A stretch of DNA of 64,000 nucleotides from NCBI RefSeq assembly GCF_017744835.1, contig NZ_JAGIAM010000007.1, forward strand, positions 62,001 to 126,000, given 5' to 3'. Both the position numbers and the translations under genes were made by a program. The DNA is from Sphingomonas sp. (GTDB lineage: Bacteria > Pseudomonadota > Alphaproteobacteria > Sphingomonadales > Sphingomonadaceae). Shown here one piece after another: positions 1-8,505 of the stretch; positions within the stretch are counted from its first letter, which is position 1; the number at the start of each line of letters is the position of its first letter. The notes beneath the pieces are model-generated. The model was not told the DNA's origin. It was given only the letters and a program-made list of their open reading frames with translations, and did not search any database.

Positions 1-1
1 C

Positions 2-1156
2 GCCCCCTGGGCCAGCACGCCCGAAAAGAGCCGCGGCCGCCTGCACCCGGAGCCCGGCGGCACTGCGCGCGGCCCGCGGGATGCCTTCCAGCGCGACCGC
101 GACCGGATCATCCATTCGATCAGCTTCCGGCGCCTGCGCCACAAGACCCAGGTCTTCATGGCGCCCGACGGCGACCATTTCCGCGTGCGGCTGACGCACA
201 GCCTGGAAGTGGCGCAGATCGGCCGGGCGATCGCGCGCATGCTCGGCCTCAACGAGGATCTGACCGAGGCGCTGTGCCTGGCGCACGACATCGGCCATCC
301 GCCCTTCGGCCATGCCGGCGAGGACGCGCTCAAGCAGGCGCTGTCGGCGAACGGGGGCTTCGACCACAACGGCCATACGCTGCGCACGCTCACCGAGCTC
401 GAGCGGCCCTATCCGGCCTGGAACGGGCTGAACCTGACCTGGGACACGCTCGAAGGCCTGGCAAAGCACAACGGGCCGATCGAGGCGCCGCAGTGGGCGT
501 TGGAGGCTGCCGACGCGCAGTTCCCGCTCGAGCTCATGAGTTGGCCCTCGCTCGAGGCGCAAGTCGCCGCGATCGCCGACGACATCGCCTATGACAATCA
601 CGACATCGATGACGGGCTGCGCGCCGGGCTGCTGACGCTCGACCAGCTGATGGACGTGCCGATGATCGCCGAAGGCTGGCGCCGGGTGGAGGCGAAGTTC
701 CCCGGCTGCGATCGCCGCCGGCTGATCGGGGAACTGATCCGCGCGCAGATCGGCGAGATGGTCAACGACTTCATCGCCGCCACTCAGGCGCGGCTGGCGG
801 ACTCGGGCGTGGCGAGCGTCGACGACGTTCGCGCCGCCGGGCGTGCGCTCGCCTGTTTCTCGGACCGGATGCGCGAGGCCGAGCGCGGCCTCAAGCGCTT
901 CATGTATGCCAACCTGTACCATCACCCCAGCCAACTGGCGGCTGCCGAGGCGGCGCACGGCGTGGTGGCGGGGCTGTTCGCGGCCTATGCCGATGATCCG
1001 CGGCTGATGCCCGAGGAGTGGCGCGATGCGCTACCCGCGGAGGAGCCTGCGCGGAGCCGCCACATCGCCGACTTCATCGCTGGGATGACCGATCGCTATG
1101 CGATCGCCCGCTACCGCGAAGTGGTGGGGGAGCTGGAGCTGCCCGAGGGGTTTTGA
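2..1156 (+). CDS. dgt: dGTPase (deoxyguanosinetriphosphate triphosphohydrolase), 5' end outside window
   Basis: The reading frame is open from the first bases, so the N-terminus is missing; 384 residues are visible before TGA. It is an HD-domain triphosphohydrolase that cleaves dNTPs to the deoxynucleoside and triphosphate, a cytosolic nucleotide-pool role. The metal-binding HD pattern is clear: a His in RLTHSLEV near nt 197, then AHDIGHPPFGH with the HD pair at nt 284-289, and a later Asp-rich IADDIAYD. The spacing matches the dGTPase-like (type 2) family. In-frame residues before the ATG at nt 158 (RDRDRIIHSISFRRL) are conserved family sequence, so that ATG is not the start. The next gene faces the opposite way. 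Confidence 0.93.
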   Translation, partial: APWASTPEKSRGRLHPEPGGTARGPRDAFQRDRDRIIHSISFRRLRHKTQVFMAPDGDHFRVRLTHSLEVAQIGRAIARMLGLNEDLTEALCLAHDIGHPPFGHAGEDALKQALSANGGFDHNGHTLRTLTELERPYPAWNGLNLTWDTLEGLAKHNGPIEAPQWALEAADAQFPLELMSWPSLEAQVAAIADDIAYDNHDIDDGLRAGLLTLDQLMDVPMIAEGWRRVEAKFPGCDRRRLIGELIRAQIGEMVNDFIAATQARLADSGVASVDDVRAAGRALACFSDRMREAERGLKRFMYANLYHHPSQLAAAEAAHGVVAGLFAAYADDPRLMPEEWRDALPAEEPARSRHIADFIAGMTDRYAIARYREVVGELELPEGF

Positions 1157-1160
1157 GGTT

Positions 1161-1184
1161 CCCCTCCCTGCGGGCAGGGAGGGG
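1161..1184. terminator. GC-rich hairpin between convergent genes
   Basis: A perfect 11-bp inverted repeat (arms CCCCTCCCTGC and GCAGGGAGGGG, GG in the loop) begins four bases after the dgt stop and lies before the stop of the convergent minus-strand gene. There is no clear T-tract. A near copy sits at 38831-38854, so it may be a dispersed hairpin family with terminator or mRNA-end function. Confidence 0.5.
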
Positions 1185-1194
1185 AGCGGGCAGA

Positions 1195-1467
1195 TCAGCG
1201 CTGCGCGACCTGCAGCGTCGCGTCGCCCTTGGGCGCGCGGAACGAAACGCGAGTGTCGGCGGCATAGCCGGTTACCCAGCCGTCCTTGACGACGAGGCGG
1301 AACTTGTCGCCGGTCGAGGTCTTGCCCTCGAGGATGCGGGCGTCGCCCTTCGAAGTGGCGGTATAGGCGTAGGTCACGCCTTCGTGAGTGAAGCTGCGCT
1401 CGTGCGCGAGCGCAGGGGTGGCGAAGGCGAGGACAGCGGCAGCCGCCGCGAAAAAGGTACGAGTCAC
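1195..1467 (-). CDS. small secreted protein of unknown function
   Basis: This 90-residue protein has an N-terminal signal peptide (MTRTFFAAAAAVLAFATPALA, cleavage after ALA). The mature part of about 69 residues is hydrophilic and probably beta-rich, with motifs such as HEGVTYAYTATSK and DKFRLVVKDGWVTGY. Neither cysteines nor a lipobox is visible, so a soluble periplasmic protein is expected. I do not recognise the family. AGGAG lies just upstream of the ATG. A palindrome at 1529-1550 lies in the upstream region shared with the divergent argS. Confidence 0.72.
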   Translation of the reverse strand: MTRTFFAAAAAVLAFATPALAHERSFTHEGVTYAYTATSKGDARILEGKTSTGDKFRLVVKDGWVTGYAADTRVSFRAPKGDATLQVAQR

Positions 1468-1528
1468 GATCTTTCTCCTTCAAGCATTGAAAAGAGCCAG
1501 ATCGGCATCCTGTTTTATGTTCTGCGGC

Positions 1529-1550
1529 AATGTTGCTGCACTGCAACATT
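1529..1550. promoter_or_regulatory. 8-bp dyad, possible operator
   Basis: AATGTTGC and GCAACATT are perfect inverted arms around TGCACT, in the 205-bp space between the divergent argS and the small secreted protein gene. The 6-bp gap gives near one-turn half-site spacing, as for a homodimeric repressor. No T-tract follows, so a terminator is unlikely. The regulator is unknown. Confidence 0.4.
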
Positions 1551-1672
1551 TCCCGCAAACGCAAAGCGCGGGCGTGATGGTTGCACTTTGCGCAACGAGT
1601 GCCGCGGAAACTTTGCGCGCGCGGGCGGCTTCCGCTAAGAGCCCGCGCTTCCGCCAGCCATTGGAACCGTGA

Positions 1673-3397
1673 ATGACGCTCTACGCCCGTTTCGCCGCGC
1701 ATCTGGATGCTGCCCTCGACGCGCTTGTCGCCGCCGGCGAGCTGCCTGCCGGACTGGAGCGACGCGCCGTCACGGTGGAGCCGCCGCGCGACGCGAGCCA
1801 CGGCGATCTCGCCACCAACGCCGCGATGGTGCTCGCCAAGCCCGCTGGCACCAATCCGCGCGCGCTGGCCGAGAAGATCGGCGCCGAGCTGGAGAAGCTG
1901 GACGAAGTCGCCTCGGTCGCGATCGCTGGGCCAGGCTTCATCAACATGACCCTGACCGACGACACCTGGCGCGGCGAGCTTTCCGAGATCCTGCGGACCC
2001 AGGCCGATTACGGCCGCTCGACGATCGGGCAGGGGATCAGCGTCAATGTCGAATATGTCTCGGCCAACCCCACAGGCCCGATGCACATGGGCCATTGCCG
2101 CGGCGCGGTGGTGGGCGACGCGCTGGCGACGCTGCTCGAGTTCATCGGGCACCGCGTGATCCGCGAATATTATGTCAACGACGCCGGCGGGCAGGTGGAC
2201 GTGCTCGCGCGCTCGGCGCACCTGCGCTACCGCGAGGCGCTTGGCGAGAGCATCGAGATCCCCGAGGGCCTGTACCCGGGCGATTATCTGAAGCCGGTGG
2301 GCGCGGCGCTCGCGGCCGAACATGGCGACAAGTACGTCGGCGCACCCGAGAGCGAATGGCTGGTACTGTTCCGCAAGACCGCGGTCGCGGCGATGATGGA
2401 GATGATCCGCGCCGACCTGGCGCTGCTCGGCATCACGCACGAGGTTTTCTCCTCCGAGGCCGAACTTCAGGCTGCGGGCAAGCCCGAGGCGGCCGAGGCG
2501 TGGCTGCGCGAGCGCGGGCTGGTCTATGACGGCGTGCTCGAAGCGCCCAAGGGCGAGACACCCGAGGATTGGGAACCGGTGGAGCTGCCGCTGTTCCGTG
2601 CGACGCAGTTCGGGGACGATCAGGACCGGCCGATCAAGAAATCGAACGGCGCCTGGACCTATTTCGGCGCCGACCTGGCCTATCACTTCCAGAAGGCGCA
2701 GGAAGCCGATCAGCTGATCGACATCTGGGGCGCCGACCATGCCGGCACGGTCAAGCGCATCGTCGCGGCGGTGCAGGCGCTGACTGGGGGCATGACGAAG
2801 TTCGACGTGAAGCTCGTCCAGATGGTGCGGCTGCTGCGCGCGGGCGAGCCGGTGAAGATGTCCAAGCGCGCGGGCAATTTCGTGACGCTTGCCGACGTGG
2901 TCAACGAAGTGGGCAAGGACGTGGTCCGCTTCACCATGCTCACCCGCAAGGCCGATGCGCAGATGGACTTCGACTTCGCCAAGGTGGTCGAGGCGTCGAA
3001 GGACAATCCGGTCTTCTACGTCCAGTATGCGCATGCGCGCGTCGCCTCGCTCCACCGCAAGGCGGCCGAGGCGGGGATCGAATGCGCCACGGGCGACCTG
3101 TCTCTGCTTGATACAGAGGAGCTCGCGCTGGTGAAGCGCGCCGCGCAATTCCCCCGCGTGGTCGAGGGCGCCGCGGCGGCGCGCGAGCCGCACCGGATCG
3201 CCTTCTATCTCTATGACCTGGCAGCGGAATTCCATGCATTGTGGAACGCCGGCAACGACCGCCCCGAGCGCCGCTTCCTGCTGCCCGACCAGCCCCAGCT
3301 GACCTGTGCCCGGCTGTTCTTGGCGCGCGGGATCGGGCAGATTATCCGCAACGGCCTTGCGCTGATGGGCGTGGAGGCCGTGCAGGAGATGCATTGA
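1673..3397 (+). CDS. argS: arginine--tRNA ligase
   Basis: This class Ia aminoacyl-tRNA synthetase charges tRNA-Arg. It has 574 residues, normal for the family. The N-terminal Arg-tRNA-synthetase additional domain spans about 1-95. The HIGH-type motif HMGH is at residues 138-141 within SANPTGPMHMGHCRG. KMSKRAG starts at about residue 395, and the C-terminal helical DALR anticodon-binding domain runs from about 450 to the end. The ATG at 1673 begins MTLYARFAAHLDAAL, a typical ArgS start, although no strong ribosome site precedes it. The last base of its stop codon is shared with the next ATG, so the SPOR protein is probably translationally coupled. Confidence 0.97.
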   Translation: MTLYARFAAHLDAALDALVAAGELPAGLERRAVTVEPPRDASHGDLATNAAMVLAKPAGTNPRALAEKIGAELEKLDEVASVAIAGPGFINMTLTDDTWRGELSEILRTQADYGRSTIGQGISVNVEYVSANPTGPMHMGHCRGAVVGDALATLLEFIGHRVIREYYVNDAGGQVDVLARSAHLRYREALGESIEIPEGLYPGDYLKPVGAALAAEHGDKYVGAPESEWLVLFRKTAVAAMMEMIRADLALLGITHEVFSSEAELQAAGKPEAAEAWLRERGLVYDGVLEAPKGETPEDWEPVELPLFRATQFGDDQDRPIKKSNGAWTYFGADLAYHFQKAQEADQLIDIWGADHAGTVKRIVAAVQALTGGMTKFDVKLVQMVRLLRAGEPVKMSKRAGNFVTLADVVNEVGKDVVRFTMLTRKADAQMDFDFAKVVEASKDNPVFYVQYAHARVASLHRKAAEAGIECATGDLSLLDTEELALVKRAAQFPRVVEGAAAAREPHRIAFYLYDLAAEFHALWNAGNDRPERRFLLPDQPQLTCARLFLARGIGQIIRNGLALMGVEAVQEMH

Positions 3398-4122
3398 TGA
3401 GCGTGCGCGCAGGGGACGGCTATGGCGACGACGATCGATTGCCGTGGCTTGAGACGGTCGAGGAGGAATATCGCGAGGGCCTTCCGCTCGGCCGCATCGC
3501 CCTGTTCGCCGCCCTGCTGCTGCTCGTCCTGGCCGCGGGAGCGGGCGGCTATTACTGGTACAGCCAGCACCAGGGGCTGCAGGGCAATGGCGAGCTGATC
3601 GAGCCCGAGCCCGGCGACTACAAGGTCAAGCCCGACGAGCCCGGCGGGATGAAGGTGGAAGGCGAGGGCGACACGCTCTTCGCGACCAGCCAGGGGGCGT
3701 CGAGCAACGCGAGCATCAACGTCGGCGCGCTTCCCGAGGCGCCGGTGGAGGGCAGGCGCGCGGCGGAGGCCGGCCAGGCCGTGCCGGGCAGCCGCGTCGC
3801 CAAAATCGCGGTTCCCGGCGCCAAGCTCGTCGAGCGCAGGCCGGCGGCGGCTTCTGCTGCCGCAGCGGCGGCACCGCCCGCGGGATCGGGTTCGCTGATC
3901 CAGCTCGGTGCCTATCCGGACGAGGGCGGGGCGAACATCGCCTGGACGCGGCTTTCGAAGCGCTTTGCCTATCTGGCGCCGCTGGGGAAATCGGTCGAGC
4001 GCGCCGAGAAGGACGGCAAGGCGATCTTCCGCCTGCGCGTCAATGCGGGCAGCAATACCCAGGCGCGCGAGCTGTGCGGACGCCTCAAGGTCGCCGGCGA
4101 GAACTGCTTCGTCGCGAATTGA
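3397..4122 (+). CDS. SPOR-domain membrane protein
   Basis: This 241-residue bitopic inner-membrane protein starts at the ATG overlapping the argS stop (TGATG). A short acidic cytoplasmic tail precedes one transmembrane helix at about 33-54 (ALFAALLLLVLAAGAGGYYW). A low-complexity Ala/Pro/Glu-rich periplasmic linker follows, then a C-terminal SPOR domain from about residue 166 (GSLIQLGAYPDEGGAN to GENCFVAN). SPOR domains bind glycan strands stripped of stem peptides at division septa. The conserved order argS - SPOR - nagZ links it to cell-wall turnover. The exact role is not shown by sequence. Confidence 0.88.
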   Translation: MSVRAGDGYGDDDRLPWLETVEEEYREGLPLGRIALFAALLLLVLAAGAGGYYWYSQHQGLQGNGELIEPEPGDYKVKPDEPGGMKVEGEGDTLFATSQGASSNASINVGALPEAPVEGRRAAEAGQAVPGSRVAKIAVPGAKLVERRPAAASAAAAAAPPAGSGSLIQLGAYPDEGGANIAWTRLSKRFAYLAPLGKSVERAEKDGKAIFRLRVNAGSNTQARELCGRLKVAGENCFVAN

Positions 4123-4170
4123 GCCGGGCGGGGGTTTAAACCCGGCCGGTCTGTCGGCTAAGCCAAGCCC

Positions 4171-5178
4171 ATGAAACCGGTGATCTTCGGCCTCTCGGGC
4201 CATGAACTGACGCCCGACGAGCGCGCCTTCTTCCGCGATGTCGACCCGCTCGGCTACATATTGTTCAAGCGCAATTGCGGCGACCGTGTGCAGATGAAGG
4301 CGCTCACGGACAGCCTGCGCGAGCTCTCGGGCCGGGCCGACGTGCCGATCCTGATCGACCAGGAGGGCGGGCGCGTGTCGCGGATGCAGCCGCCCGAGTG
4401 GCCCGAATTTCCTGCGGGCGCGGCGTTCGACGCGCTCTACGACGTGGCGCCGATCTCGGCGATCGAGGCGGCGCGCGCTAATGCGCATGCGCTGGCGCTG
4501 ATGCTTGCGGAGGCGGGAGTCAACGTGAACTGCGCGCCCCTGCTCGACGTGCGCCAACCCGAAGTGACGCCCGCGATCGGGGACCGCGCGTTCGGCGGCG
4601 ATCCTATGCGCGTGGCGGCGCTGGGGCAGGCGATGCTCGAGGGGATGCGGCGCGGCGGCGTGGTCGGCGTGGTCAAGCATATGCCCGGGCACGGGCGTGC
4701 GCTGGTCGACAGCCATTACGAACTGCCGCGCGTCGCCGCCGATGCCGCGGCGCTGGAGACCGACATCGAGCCCTTCGCGCGGCTCAACGACGCGCCGATG
4801 GGTATGACCTGCCACGTCGTTTTCGATGCATGGGACGCCGAGCGCCCGGCGACGCTCTCGCCGATCGTGATCGAGCAGATCATCCGCGGTCGGATCGGCT
4901 TCGACGGGCTGCTGATGACCGACGACATCGACATGAAGGCGCTGAGCGGCACAGCGGGGCAGAAGGCAGCGAGCGCGCTTGCCGCGGGCTGCGACGTGGT
5001 GCTCGACTGCTGGGCTCGGATGGACGAGATGATCGAGATCGCCGGGCGGATTCCGGATGCTACCGACGCGTGCATGGCACGGCTGGAGCGGGCGATGGCG
5101 ACGGTTGCCGGGGGGCCGCAGCAGGCCGATTTCGGCGCGCTGATCGCGAAGCGGGATACGCTGCTGGCCGAGGTGTGA
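4171..5178 (+). CDS. nagZ: beta-N-acetylhexosaminidase, GH3 family
   Basis: NagZ removes the non-reducing GlcNAc from GlcNAc-anhydroMurNAc peptides during cytoplasmic peptidoglycan recycling. The protein is 335 residues with no signal peptide, fitting the cytosolic enzyme. GH3 signatures visible are LIDQEGGRVSRM near residue 65, the KHMPGHGRALVDSHYELP loop from about residue 170 that carries the unusual His general acid/base, and the nucleophile region LLMTDDIDM with the Asp pair at about 251-252. It follows the SPOR gene after 48 bp, probably in one transcript with argS. Products of this step influence beta-lactamase induction in some bacteria; nothing here shows that. Confidence 0.95.
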   Translation: MKPVIFGLSGHELTPDERAFFRDVDPLGYILFKRNCGDRVQMKALTDSLRELSGRADVPILIDQEGGRVSRMQPPEWPEFPAGAAFDALYDVAPISAIEAARANAHALALMLAEAGVNVNCAPLLDVRQPEVTPAIGDRAFGGDPMRVAALGQAMLEGMRRGGVVGVVKHMPGHGRALVDSHYELPRVAADAAALETDIEPFARLNDAPMGMTCHVVFDAWDAERPATLSPIVIEQIIRGRIGFDGLLMTDDIDMKALSGTAGQKAASALAAGCDVVLDCWARMDEMIEIAGRIPDATDACMARLERAMATVAGGPQQADFGALIAKRDTLLAEV

Positions 5179-5248
5179 TCTTCACCCTCTCCCCTGAGGG
5201 TGGAGGGAGTCAGTGACAGTGGCTTTGGGCTCTGCTTAACTCGCCGCC

Positions 5249-5983
5249 ATGGACGCCGACGCTTCCGACACCCTGAAGATCGAGCTCGACGGCTGGGAAG
5301 GGCCGCTCGACCTGCTGCTTGCGCTGGCGCGGACGCAGAAGGTCGATCTGCGCCAGATTTCGATCCTCCAGCTCGTCGAGCAATATCTCGCCTTCGTGCA
5401 CGAGGCGCGTGCGCTCCGGCTCGAGCTGGCGGCGGATTATCTCGTGATGGCGGCTTGGCTCGCCTATCTGAAGTCGGCGCTGCTGCTGCCTCGCAATCCG
5501 GAGGAGACGCCGAGCCCGGAGGAGCTGGCGCTACGCCTGCAGCTGCGGCTCGAGCGGCTCAATGCGATGCGCGAGGCCGGCGCGCGGCTGGTCGCGCGCG
5601 ACCGGCTGGGACGCGACACCTTCCTGCGCGGCGTACCCGAGGGACTTCGGGTGGTGCGCAAGGGCCGGTACCAGGCCGAAATCTATGACCTGATCGCCGC
5701 CTATGGCCGGATCAGCGCGCGCACGCGGCCGGTGATGCACGTCGTCGCCCAGCGCGACGTGATGACCCTGGAGGAAGCGATCGAGCGCGTTTCCGAGCTG
5801 ATCGGCGCGCGGATCGAGTGGAGCAGCATCGAGAGCTTTCTGCCCGAAGGTGCCACCGGCACCTATCGCAAGTCCGCGCTCGCCTCGTCCTTCGTCGCCG
5901 CGCTCGAGCTGGCGCGGCAGGGCAGGGTAGAGATCCGGCAGAAATCGGCCTTCGCGCCGCTCTATCTCAAGGCCAGCGCATGA
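5249..5983 (+). CDS. scpA: segregation and condensation protein A
   Basis: ScpA is the kleisin subunit that bridges SMC heads in the bacterial condensin complex and works in chromosome compaction and segregation. The 244-residue protein opens with the diagnostic N-terminal kleisin region DGWEGPLDLLLALARTQKVDL followed by ILQLVEQYLAF, and ends in a winged-helix segment. Its stop overlaps the scpB start by four bases (ATGA), implying translational coupling of the two partners. The 70-bp space after nagZ holds a CACCCTC/GAGGGTG hairpin, so it may have its own transcript. Confidence 0.95.
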   Translation: MDADASDTLKIELDGWEGPLDLLLALARTQKVDLRQISILQLVEQYLAFVHEARALRLELAADYLVMAAWLAYLKSALLLPRNPEETPSPEELALRLQLRLERLNAMREAGARLVARDRLGRDTFLRGVPEGLRVVRKGRYQAEIYDLIAAYGRISARTRPVMHVVAQRDVMTLEEAIERVSELIGARIEWSSIESFLPEGATGTYRKSALASSFVAALELARQGRVEIRQKSAFAPLYLKASA

Positions 5984-6585
5984 CGCCCCAGGACGATCTC
6001 ACGCGCGCCGTCGAAGCGGTGCTGTTCGCGTCGGAGCACCCGCTGTCGGTCGACGAGATCAGGGCGCATGTGGGGCAGGAGGCCGACGTGCGCGACGCCC
6101 TGGCGCGGCTGGGCGAACTCTATGCCGGACGCGGCATCGAGTTGGTCCGCCGCGGCGACCGCTGGCATTTCCAGACCGCCGCCGACCTGGCGCACCTGCT
6201 CCGCCGCGACCGCGAGGAGGCGCGCAAGCTGAGCCGCGCCGGCATCGAGACGCTGGCGATCATCGCCTATCACGAGCCGGTCACGCGCGCCGAGATCGAG
6301 GCGATCCGCGGCGTGCAGATCAGCAAGGGAACGATCGACGTGCTGATGGAGGCCGGCTGGGTGCGCCCCGCGGGCCGCCGCGAAGTGCCTGGGCGGCCGC
6401 TGATGTATGCCACCACGGCGGGCTTCCTCACCCATTTCGGCCTGGCGAGCCGCCGCGATCTGCCGGGCATCGACGACCTCAAGGCCGCCGGGTTGCTCGA
6501 TCCCGTCGACCTCGCCTTCGAGATGGCAGGGGAGCGCGAAGAGGAAGCCGCGGACCAAATCGAAACTGTCACAGACGACGAATAG
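5980..6585 (+). CDS. scpB: segregation and condensation protein B
   Basis: ScpB dimerises and binds the middle of ScpA to complete the SMC-ScpAB condensin. The 201-residue protein consists of two winged-helix domains. TRAVEAVLFASEHPLSVDEI near the start and LAIIAYHEPVTRAEIEAIRGV near residue 90 are family signatures. I chose the ATG at 5980, inside the scpA stop (ATGA), because the family sequence begins there; the open frame upstream is unrelated. The acidic C-terminus is typical. The tat genes follow after 74 bp. Confidence 0.95.
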   Translation: MTPQDDLTRAVEAVLFASEHPLSVDEIRAHVGQEADVRDALARLGELYAGRGIELVRRGDRWHFQTAADLAHLLRRDREEARKLSRAGIETLAIIAYHEPVTRAEIEAIRGVQISKGTIDVLMEAGWVRPAGRREVPGRPLMYATTAGFLTHFGLASRRDLPGIDDLKAAGLLDPVDLAFEMAGEREEEAADQIETVTDDE

Positions 6586-6659
6586 GGCGCCCAGGCGCCT
6601 CGGCCATTGCCGCAGGTGCCCGGCGGGCCTAGATAAAGCCGGAATCGAGGAGAGTTGAG

Positions 6660-6896
6660 ATGGGTAGTTTCAGCCTGATGCACTGGTTGGTGCTGGGCGT
6701 GATCGCGATCCTGCTGCTGGGCGGCGGGCGTTTCTCGAACATGATGGGTGACGTCGCCAAGGGCATCAAGCAGTTCAAGAAGGGCATGGCCGAGGACGAC
6801 GACGACAAGCCGGCGCCCACCCGTATCGAGGGCAAGGCAGCGCCCGAGCCGACCGTGCGCCGCGAGGCCGAGCCGGTCCGCGAAGAACAGCGCTGA
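6660..6896 (+). CDS. tatA: twin-arginine translocase subunit TatA
   Basis: TatA polymerises to form the protein-conducting element of the Tat pathway, which exports folded proteins. It is 78 residues: one short N-terminal transmembrane helix (HWLVLGVIAILLLGGGRF), a hinge, the amphipathic helix GDVAKGIKQFKKGMAED and a charged tail. This is normal TatA architecture. The phenylalanine-glycine element of classical TatA (FG at the hinge) appears as GGGRFSNMMGD, as in many alphaproteobacteria. GAGGAG is upstream of the ATG. First gene of tatABC. Confidence 0.95.
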   Translation: MGSFSLMHWLVLGVIAILLLGGGRFSNMMGDVAKGIKQFKKGMAEDDDDKPAPTRIEGKAAPEPTVRREAEPVREEQR

Positions 6897-6952
6897 TCCG
6901 TTACCGTCCGCCCGCCGCGCATGTGCCGGCGGGCTGTTTCTGGCGACCCTAG

Positions 6953-7432
6953 ATGCTTGATTTCAATGCGCCCGAGTTTCTGGTCGTCGCGATCGTCGCG
7001 CTGGTCGTGATCGGGCCCAAGGACCTGCCCAAGGCAATGCACTTCCTGGGCAAATGGGTCGGCAAGGCCCGTGGCGTCGCGCGCCAGTTCCGCTCGGGCT
7101 TCGACAACATGGTTCGCGAAGCCGAACTCGCCGAGATGGAGAAGCAATGGGCCGCGGAGAACGCGCGGATCATGGCCGAGCATCCGCCGGTGCAGCTTCC
7201 CGCGCCCGAGGCGCAGAGCGACCATATGGCGACCAGTGAGGACGCGCCGGTGATGGTCGAGCAGCCCACGATCCTCCCCGAAGCGGAGATCGGGGTGGCA
7301 CCGGCACCGGTGGCGGTGGAAAAGCCCAAGCGCACTCGCGCGCCCAAGGCAGCGGCGGCGGCAGCCGAAGCGCCGGCCAAGCCGCGCCGGCCGCGCAAGA
7401 AGGCGGAATCCTCGACCGAGGCCGCCGAATGA
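6953..7432 (+). CDS. tatB: twin-arginine translocase subunit TatB
   Basis: TatB forms the Tat substrate-receptor complex with TatC. The 159-residue protein has the N-terminal helix APEFLVVAIVALVVIGPKDLP with the conserved Glu and GP, then a long amphipathic helix. The tail is rich in Pro, Ala and Lys (KPKRTRAPKAAAAAAEAPAK), a common low-complexity extension in sphingomonads. It starts 56 bp after tatA and overlaps tatC by four bases (ATGA). Confidence 0.94.
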   Translation: MLDFNAPEFLVVAIVALVVIGPKDLPKAMHFLGKWVGKARGVARQFRSGFDNMVREAELAEMEKQWAAENARIMAEHPPVQLPAPEAQSDHMATSEDAPVMVEQPTILPEAEIGVAPAPVAVEKPKRTRAPKAAAAAAEAPAKPRRPRKKAESSTEAAE

Positions 7433-8193
7433 AGGACATCGACGACACCCAGCAGCCGCTGCTGGAGCATCTGATCGAACTGCGGCGCCGGTTGCTCTAC
7501 TGCATCGTGGCGCTGGTCGTGACCTTCCTGGTCAGCTTCTATTTCGCCAAGCCGATCTTCGGCTTTCTGGTGCGGCCGCTCGCCGCCGCAGGGCAGACCA
7601 AGGTGGTCTATACCGAGATCTTCGGCGCCTTCTTCGTCCAGGTGAAGGTGGCGTTCTTCGCGGCGCTGATGCTGTCGTTCCCGGTGGTGGCCAACCAGCT
7701 GTGGCAATTCGTCGCGCCGGGGCTGTACCGCAAGGAAAAGCAGGCGCTGCTGCCTTTCCTGTTCGCCACCCCGCTGCTCTTCCTGACCGGCGCAGCGCTC
7801 GCCTATTTCGTCGCGATCCCGACCGCGCTGCATTTCCTGCTGAGCTACCAGGGCGATCTGGGCAACGGCGTGCAGCAGGAGGCGCTGCCCGAGGTCATCA
7901 AATACCTCGACTTCATCATGCAGTTCCTGTTCGCGTTCGGAATCACCTTCCTGCTGCCGGTGCTGCTGATGCTGCTCGAACGCTCGGGGATCGTCACCTA
8001 CGAGCAGCTCAAGGGCGCGTGGCGCTATGCCGTGGTCGCGGCCTTTGCGATTGCCGCGGTGCTCACGCCGCCCGACGTCGGCTCGCAGCTGCTGCTCGCT
8101 GTCCCGCTGGTGGGGCTCTATTTCATCTCGCTCGCGGCGATCTGGTTCACGCGCCGCCGCCGCGAGCAGCAGGATCAGGTAGAGGCGGCCTAA
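7429..8193 (+). CDS. tatC: twin-arginine translocase subunit TatC
   Basis: TatC is the polytopic inner-membrane component that recognises the twin-arginine signal peptide. The 254 residues carry six transmembrane helices and the cytoplasmic N-terminus QPLLEHLIELRRRLLYC, with the conserved Glu and RRR used in signal recognition. The loop FVAPGLYRKEKQ between helices 2 and 3 is also diagnostic. It is translationally coupled to tatB. A strong terminator follows at 8207-8237. Confidence 0.97.
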   Translation: MKDIDDTQQPLLEHLIELRRRLLYCIVALVVTFLVSFYFAKPIFGFLVRPLAAAGQTKVVYTEIFGAFFVQVKVAFFAALMLSFPVVANQLWQFVAPGLYRKEKQALLPFLFATPLLFLTGAALAYFVAIPTALHFLLSYQGDLGNGVQQEALPEVIKYLDFIMQFLFAFGITFLLPVLLMLLERSGIVTYEQLKGAWRYAVVAAFAIAAVLTPPDVGSQLLLAVPLVGLYFISLAAIWFTRRRREQQDQVEAA

Positions 8194-8206
8194 CCGAGGC
8201 CCAAAG

Positions 8207-8237
8207 AAAAACCCCTCCCGGCAAGGGGAGGGGTTTT
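8207..8237. terminator. bidirectional intrinsic terminator after tatC
   Basis: A 12-bp perfect stem (AAAACCCCTCCC at 8208-8219 with GGGAGGGGTTTT at 8226-8237) has a six-base loop and ends in TTTT; the opposite strand also ends in T residues. It lies between tatC (+) and the convergent entericidin gene (-) and can serve both. Confidence 0.85.
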
Positions 8238-8260
8238 CCAATTCCATCGCTGGAAAAAGA

Positions 8261-8395
8261 TTATTTGGCGTCGTCGGCGGTGTTGGCGACGGTATCGCCC
8301 GCCGAGGCGACATCCTTGCCGACGCCTTCGATCGTGTTGCACGCCGAAAGCAGGATCGCGCCCGCAAGCGCTGCACAGGTCATGATCTTACGCAT
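8261..8395 (-). CDS. entericidin A/B family lipoprotein
   Basis: This 44-residue lipoprotein has a signal peptide ending in the lipobox LLSAC (Cys19) and the family body CNTIEGVGKDVASAGDTV. Entericidins are small outer-membrane lipoproteins linked to stationary phase and stress; in enterobacteria they form an antidote/toxin pair, but only one copy is present here. The start is the ATG at 8395 because CGGAGAG lies seven bases upstream and the lipobox spacing is then right. A GGAAC-N17-CATT candidate stress promoter at 8425-8450 gives a short leader. It neighbours the phyP-nepR unit. Confidence 0.88.
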   Translation of the reverse strand: MRKIMTCAALAGAILLSACNTIEGVGKDVASAGDTVANTADDAK

Positions 8396-8424
8396 CGTAA
8401 CTCTCCGTAGAACTGCCGGGAAGA

Positions 8425-8450
8425 AATGCGCGGATCGCGCAAATCGTTCC
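8425..8450 (-). promoter_or_regulatory. candidate EcfG-type promoter of the entericidin gene
   Basis: On the minus strand GGAAC (8450-8446) is followed after 17 bp by CATT (8428-8425). The alphaproteobacterial EcfG consensus is GGAAC, 16-17 bp, CGTT, so there is one mismatch in the -10. The predicted transcript would start about 23 bases before the ATG at 8395. Confidence 0.45.
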
Positions 8451-8505
8451 GCTGCCATCACGGCAGCATGGGCGGTAGAAAATGTGGAGGCCCCGGAAAA
8501 TGTTA

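Noticed and set aside
1031..3394. A 787-codon open frame antisense to argS
   Set aside because: High GC keeps antisense frames open; the product has no family pattern, is dominated by Arg, Ala and His, and argS is certain on the other strand.
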